From an uncultured bacterium (GTDB lineage: Bacteria > Gemmatimonadota > Gemmatimonadetes > Longimicrobiales > RSA9), in contig CALKIP010000130.1 in the NCBI GenBank assembly GCA_937995995.1, positions 1-15,961 of the forward strand: a stretch of DNA of 15,961 nt, given 5' to 3'. The notes below the pieces were generated by a model. The model worked only from the letters and a program-made list of their open reading frames with translations. It was not told the origin of the DNA and ran no database searches. Shown here piece after piece: positions 13,052 to 15,961 of this stretch. Each line of letters begins with the position of its first letter. The first letter of the stretch is position 1. A program made the position numbers and the translations under genes.

Positions 13052-14280
13052 CGACTCACCGCCCACCGAGCAGGGCGCTGCTGTCGCCGGAGGCGCGGAT
13101 GCTCATCTTCGCCATCGGAGCGACGAGGGATCCGAACGCTCTTGCCGCCGTGATCCGGGAGCCGGGCTTCGACTGGGAGCGGCTCGCCGCACTGGCGCAG
13201 CGGGAGAAGGCAGCCGTCGCGCTCTGGGAAATCCTGCGCACGCTCCCGGTGGACGGTGGGCCCGAGGTTGGCGACGCCGCGAACTGGCGATCGCGGATCG
13301 CGGGGCTTGCGCGCTATACGCAGTTCAGCATGCTCCGCCTGGAGCAACTTCTCCTCCAGGTGCTCGACACGCTGGCGGGGGAGGGGGTCGACGTCGTCCT
13401 GCTGAAGGGTGCGGGGCTGGCGACGACCGTGTACGGCTCCTTCGCCGCGCGGCCGATGTACGACCTCGACCTGCTCGTGTCGCCGGAGCAGGGCGCGCAA
13501 GCCTGGAACGCTCTCCGTGAGACAGGCTGGGTCCACGATGCCACGGAGTGCCCGCCGGGATTCTACACATCGCATTACCACTTCCCGCCTCTCGACGACC
13601 CTATGCGGAGCGGGTTGGCGGTGGAGTTGCACACCGCACCCACCGATGGGGCCGTCCTGTTGTCGGGCGACATGATCTGGAAAGAGGCGCGCGAGTTGGA
13701 GGTCCACGGCCGCCGCGCTTTCGTGCCCATACCCGAGCACCAAGTGCTGCACCTCGCCACGCACTTCGCCTGGACCCACGGCCTCGCCTCGGCGGCGTGG
13801 CGTACCTTCCGCGACCTGCACCACCTCATCATGCACGCCGATCTCGACTGGGATGCGATCCTCCGGACGGCGGAGTCTGTGCGCGCCGGAACGACCTGCT
13901 ATTGGACGTTCCGTCTGGCGCGGGCACTGGCCGATGTCTCGGTTCCCGATGAGGTGATGAGAAAGCTGCGCCCGCCGCGCCCCGAGCCCATCCTCACACT
14001 CCTCGAGCGTCACTACGCGGCGGCACTCTTCCCGTTCAGTCCCGCTCCGTGTCCGTCCATTCGGATCGCCCAGGCGCTATGGTCCACCGGGATGGCGCCG
14101 CGTTGGTCCGGGCACGGCGCTGTGCGGCCCTGGCACCGGGGTGAGGTCTGGGCCGAGGCGAGTGGGACGGGCGGAACGGCGTCACTCCTCCAGCGGTTGC
14201 GCGGCCACACCGACCGCAGGGCCCAATGGGCGCGTTATCTGACCGGACTCGCCGGGGCAATGGCCCGGTCGCCCCGCTAG
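13048..14280 (+). CDS. Nucleotidyltransferase family protein of lasso locus
   Basis: 410 aa, resembling the NTP_transf_5-type nucleotidyltransferase family. The core shows VVLLKGAGLATTVYGS (about 117-131), then ARPMYDLDLLV (134-144) with Asp139 and Asp141 as the metal-binding DxD pair. HYHFPP and VELHTAP follow downstream. Helical N- and C-terminal parts have no other recognisable domain. Such genes recur beside lasso kinases in other bacteria, but their reaction is not established to my knowledge; transfer of a nucleotide to the peptide or its phosphate would be a guess. The GTG start at 13048 follows a G-rich stretch. It is the last gene of the second block. Confidence 0.78.
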   Translation: MTTHRPPSRALLSPEARMLIFAIGATRDPNALAAVIREPGFDWERLAALAQREKAAVALWEILRTLPVDGGPEVGDAANWRSRIAGLARYTQFSMLRLEQLLLQVLDTLAGEGVDVVLLKGAGLATTVYGSFAARPMYDLDLLVSPEQGAQAWNALRETGWVHDATECPPGFYTSHYHFPPLDDPMRSGLAVELHTAPTDGAVLLSGDMIWKEARELEVHGRRAFVPIPEHQVLHLATHFAWTHGLASAAWRTFRDLHHLIMHADLDWDAILRTAESVRAGTTCYWTFRLARALADVSVPDEVMRKLRPPRPEPILTLLERHYAAALFPFSPAPCPSIRIAQALWSTGMAPRWSGHGAVRPWHRGEVWAEASGTGGTASLLQRLRGHTDRRAQWARYLTGLAGAMARSPR

Positions 14281-14305
14281 ACCTCCCGCACTCTCCATCT
14301 CCCCC

Positions 14306-14334
14306 TTGACGCCGCAAAACCGATCCCGTACCTT
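14306..14334 (+). promoter_or_regulatory. Sigma-70-like promoter of TonB-dependent receptor
   Basis: TTGACG (14306-14311) and TACCTT (14329-14334) are separated by exactly 17 bp. The -35 matches 5 of 6 consensus bases and the -10 matches 3 of 6. The transcription start would be near 14341, giving a leader of about 150 nt before the chosen start codon. Confidence 0.6.
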
Positions 14335-14344
14335 GGCGCCGTCG

Positions 14345-14361
14345 TTGAGAACGGGTCTCAA
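14345..14361. promoter_or_regulatory. Fur-box-like operator dyad
   Basis: TTGAGAACGGGTCTCAA has perfect 6-bp arms TTGAGA/TCTCAA around 5 bp and resembles Fur boxes of the TTGAGAATGATTCTCAA type. It lies 10 bp after the -10, over the start of the transcript, where a repressor would block transcription. The gene downstream is a CirA-like receptor, a usual Fur target. The identity of the regulator is inferred. Confidence 0.55.
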
Positions 14362-14491
14362 ACTCAAGCCGATGAGGCGGTCGGGGTGCTGGGCGCGGGT
14401 GGTGGGTCGCGGAGCGATTCACATGCGGCCGGACGACGTGGGCGGGCACTCCGACGGCGGATGGATTTGGAATATGGAAGGCGAGCCGAGA

Positions 14492-15961
14492 ATGGTGTGG
14501 GGCGATGTGAGGTGGGCGAGGTCGTGGCTCATCGCGTTCGTGGCGGTGTGGCTGCCCGTGGGCGCAGGGTGGGCGCAGCAGACGGGGCCACGGAAGCCGT
14601 CGGCCGATGCGGACAGCGCGGGTGCGGAGTCTCCGATCCAGCTCGATGAGTTGGTCGTCACGGCGTCGGGCTTCGAGCAGAAGCGGATCAACGCGCCGGC
14701 CAGCATCACGGTGCTCACGCGCTCGATCGTAGCCGAGCAGCGGAACAACGGCCTGGCGGAGCTGCTCGCGAACGTGGAGGGGATCGACGTCGGGGATCAG
14801 GTCGGCAAGACGGGTGGGCTGAGCATTCGTCTGCGTGGGATGCCGAGTGACTACACGCTGGTCCTGATCGATGGCCGTCGGCAGAACCCCGCGGGGAACG
14901 TGACGCCGAACGGTTTTGGCGACACCTCGAGCGGCTTCCTTCCGCCGCTGTCGATGATCGAGCGGATCGAGGTGATCCGTGGCCCCATGTCGACGCTCTA
15001 CGGCTCGGACGCGATGGGCGGCGTGGTGAACATCATCACGCGGCGAGTGGGCGAGCGCTGGCGAGGCACACTGAGCACGGACGCGACGCTGCAGGAGGAG
15101 GCGGGGTTCGGGAACACGTATTCGGGGAACGCGTCGCTGAACGGCCCCCTGGTCGAAGGGCTCCTGGGGCTCTCGCTACGAGGCAGCCTCTTCCACCGGC
15201 AGGCGTCGGAGCTCGCCCCGACGGGTGAAGCGGGTGAGGAGGTGGAGATCAGCCGTCGCGGGCCGAGTCCGGTCGAGGCCGACGTCTACACGTTGGGCGG
15301 GCGGCTCACGCTGACGCCGGCACGTGGGCACGATGTCTGGCTCGAGCTCGACCGTGCGCGGCAGGTTTACGACAACTCCGAGGGCCAGCTCGGCACGCTC
15401 GACCTGCCGGACGCCGACCCACCGCTCTACCGTGGCTACGGCCCCGAGCAGCGCTTCCACCGCGACCGGGCCACGCTCGCCTACACCTGGCGTATGGATG
15501 CGGGGATGCTGGATGCGAGTCTCATGCGGAACTCGACGGAGACGCTCGGCCGCACGATCCCCGAGGGTACGCCGGGCGGCCCCCCGGGGAGCGGCGCGCC
15601 GGACAAGCCGGCGGGTGCACCACGAGAGCTCGAGGCAACGAACACGGTACTCGATGCCAAGCTCGTGCGCGATGTCGGACGGCACATGTTCACCGTCGGT
15701 GGGCAGTACTGGGATGCGGGGTTGGTGGACGGCATCGCGCTCGAGCCGTTCGAGTACACGCAGTGGTCGCTCTTCGTCGAGGACGAGTGGTCGCTCACGG
15801 ACGCGCTGGCGCTCACGCTCGGGGTGAGGCGCGACGATCACAGCACCTTCGGCGGCCATGTCAGCCCGCGTGCGTACGTGGTCTGGAACGCCACGCCGGA
15901 TCTGACGCTCAAGGGCGGCGTGAGCCGCGGCTACAAGACACCTGGCCTGAACCAGCTGCAT
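14492..15961 (+). CDS. TonB-dependent outer-membrane receptor, CirA-like (3' end missing)
   Basis: Outer-membrane beta-barrel receptor importing a ligand with energy from TonB-ExbBD; 490 codons lie in the window and the gene continues past the right edge. From the ATG at 14492 there is a signal peptide with core SWLIAFVAVWLPVGAG, cut near GWA|QQ. A TonB-box-like LDELVVTAS follows (about 51-59), then a plug domain (about 56-185). KTGGLSIRLRGMPSDYTLVL, VTPNGF and EVIRGPMSTLYGSDAMGGVV closely resemble E. coli CirA (catecholate siderophore/colicin I receptor). The barrel begins after about 190. In-frame ATGs at 14372, 14423 and 14474 would put extra residues before the signal peptide; 14492 has AAGG about 10 nt upstream. 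The Fur-like site supports iron control. An alternative role is a receptor for the lasso peptide made next door. Confidence 0.9.
   Translation, partial: MVWGDVRWARSWLIAFVAVWLPVGAGWAQQTGPRKPSADADSAGAESPIQLDELVVTASGFEQKRINAPASITVLTRSIVAEQRNNGLAELLANVEGIDVGDQVGKTGGLSIRLRGMPSDYTLVLIDGRRQNPAGNVTPNGFGDTSSGFLPPLSMIERIEVIRGPMSTLYGSDAMGGVVNIITRRVGERWRGTLSTDATLQEEAGFGNTYSGNASLNGPLVEGLLGLSLRGSLFHRQASELAPTGEAGEEVEISRRGPSPVEADVYTLGGRLTLTPARGHDVWLELDRARQVYDNSEGQLGTLDLPDADPPLYRGYGPEQRFHRDRATLAYTWRMDAGMLDASLMRNSTETLGRTIPEGTPGGPPGSGAPDKPAGAPRELEATNTVLDAKLVRDVGRHMFTVGGQYWDAGLVDGIALEPFEYTQWSLFVEDEWSLTDALALTLGVRRDDHSTFGGHVSPRAYVVWNATPDLTLKGGVSRGYKTPGLNQLH

Overview
The window is GC-rich, densely coded DNA from a Gram-negative bacterium. 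The clearest envelope marker is a TonB-dependent outer-membrane receptor with a signal peptide. A bifunctional penicillin-binding protein and a probably exported M19 dipeptidase fit the same picture. The mix of genes and the style of the lasso-peptide locus (PqqD-like B1, HPr-kinase-like protein, nucleotidyltransferase, ABC-2 exporter) suggest Gemmatimonadota or a neighbouring phylum. That placement is inference; no rRNA or marker gene is present to prove it.

Left part (1-6210), housekeeping. Imperfect 18-19 bp tandem repeats run off the left edge. They precede a YbiT-type ABC-F ATPase with an added C-terminal coiled coil. A class A penicillin-binding protein follows. Convergent to it on the minus strand is a renal-dipeptidase-type (M19) peptidase with an N-terminal signal sequence.

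Central part (6723-14280), a complete lasso-peptide-type RiPP locus. Block 1 is five genes joined by 4-bp start/stop overlaps: B1 (leader-binding RRE), B2 (leader protease), an HPr-kinase-like protein, an ABC ATPase and an ABC-2 permease. A 414-bp non-coding gap rich in inverted repeats follows. Block 2 is the asparagine-synthetase-like cyclase C, then a 48-aa precursor gene at 12787-12933 whose start lies inside the 3' end of C, a GC-rich hairpin, and a nucleotidyltransferase-family gene. The precursor carries the YxxPxL...G...T leader signature, two cysteines and a C-terminal serine. By homology: B1 delivers the precursor to B2, B2 removes the leader, C closes a macrolactam, and the kinase (perhaps with the nucleotidyltransferase) decorates the C-terminal serine. 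The two-component ABC transporter would export the product. The product itself is not predictable with confidence and looks undescribed.

Right part (14281-15961). A sigma-70-like promoter overlaps or precedes a Fur-box-like dyad, followed by a CirA-like TonB-dependent receptor truncated by the window edge. It may be an ordinary iron-siderophore receptor, or the outer-membrane partner of the lasso product. No rRNA, tRNA, CRISPR array or recognisable transposase was seen.
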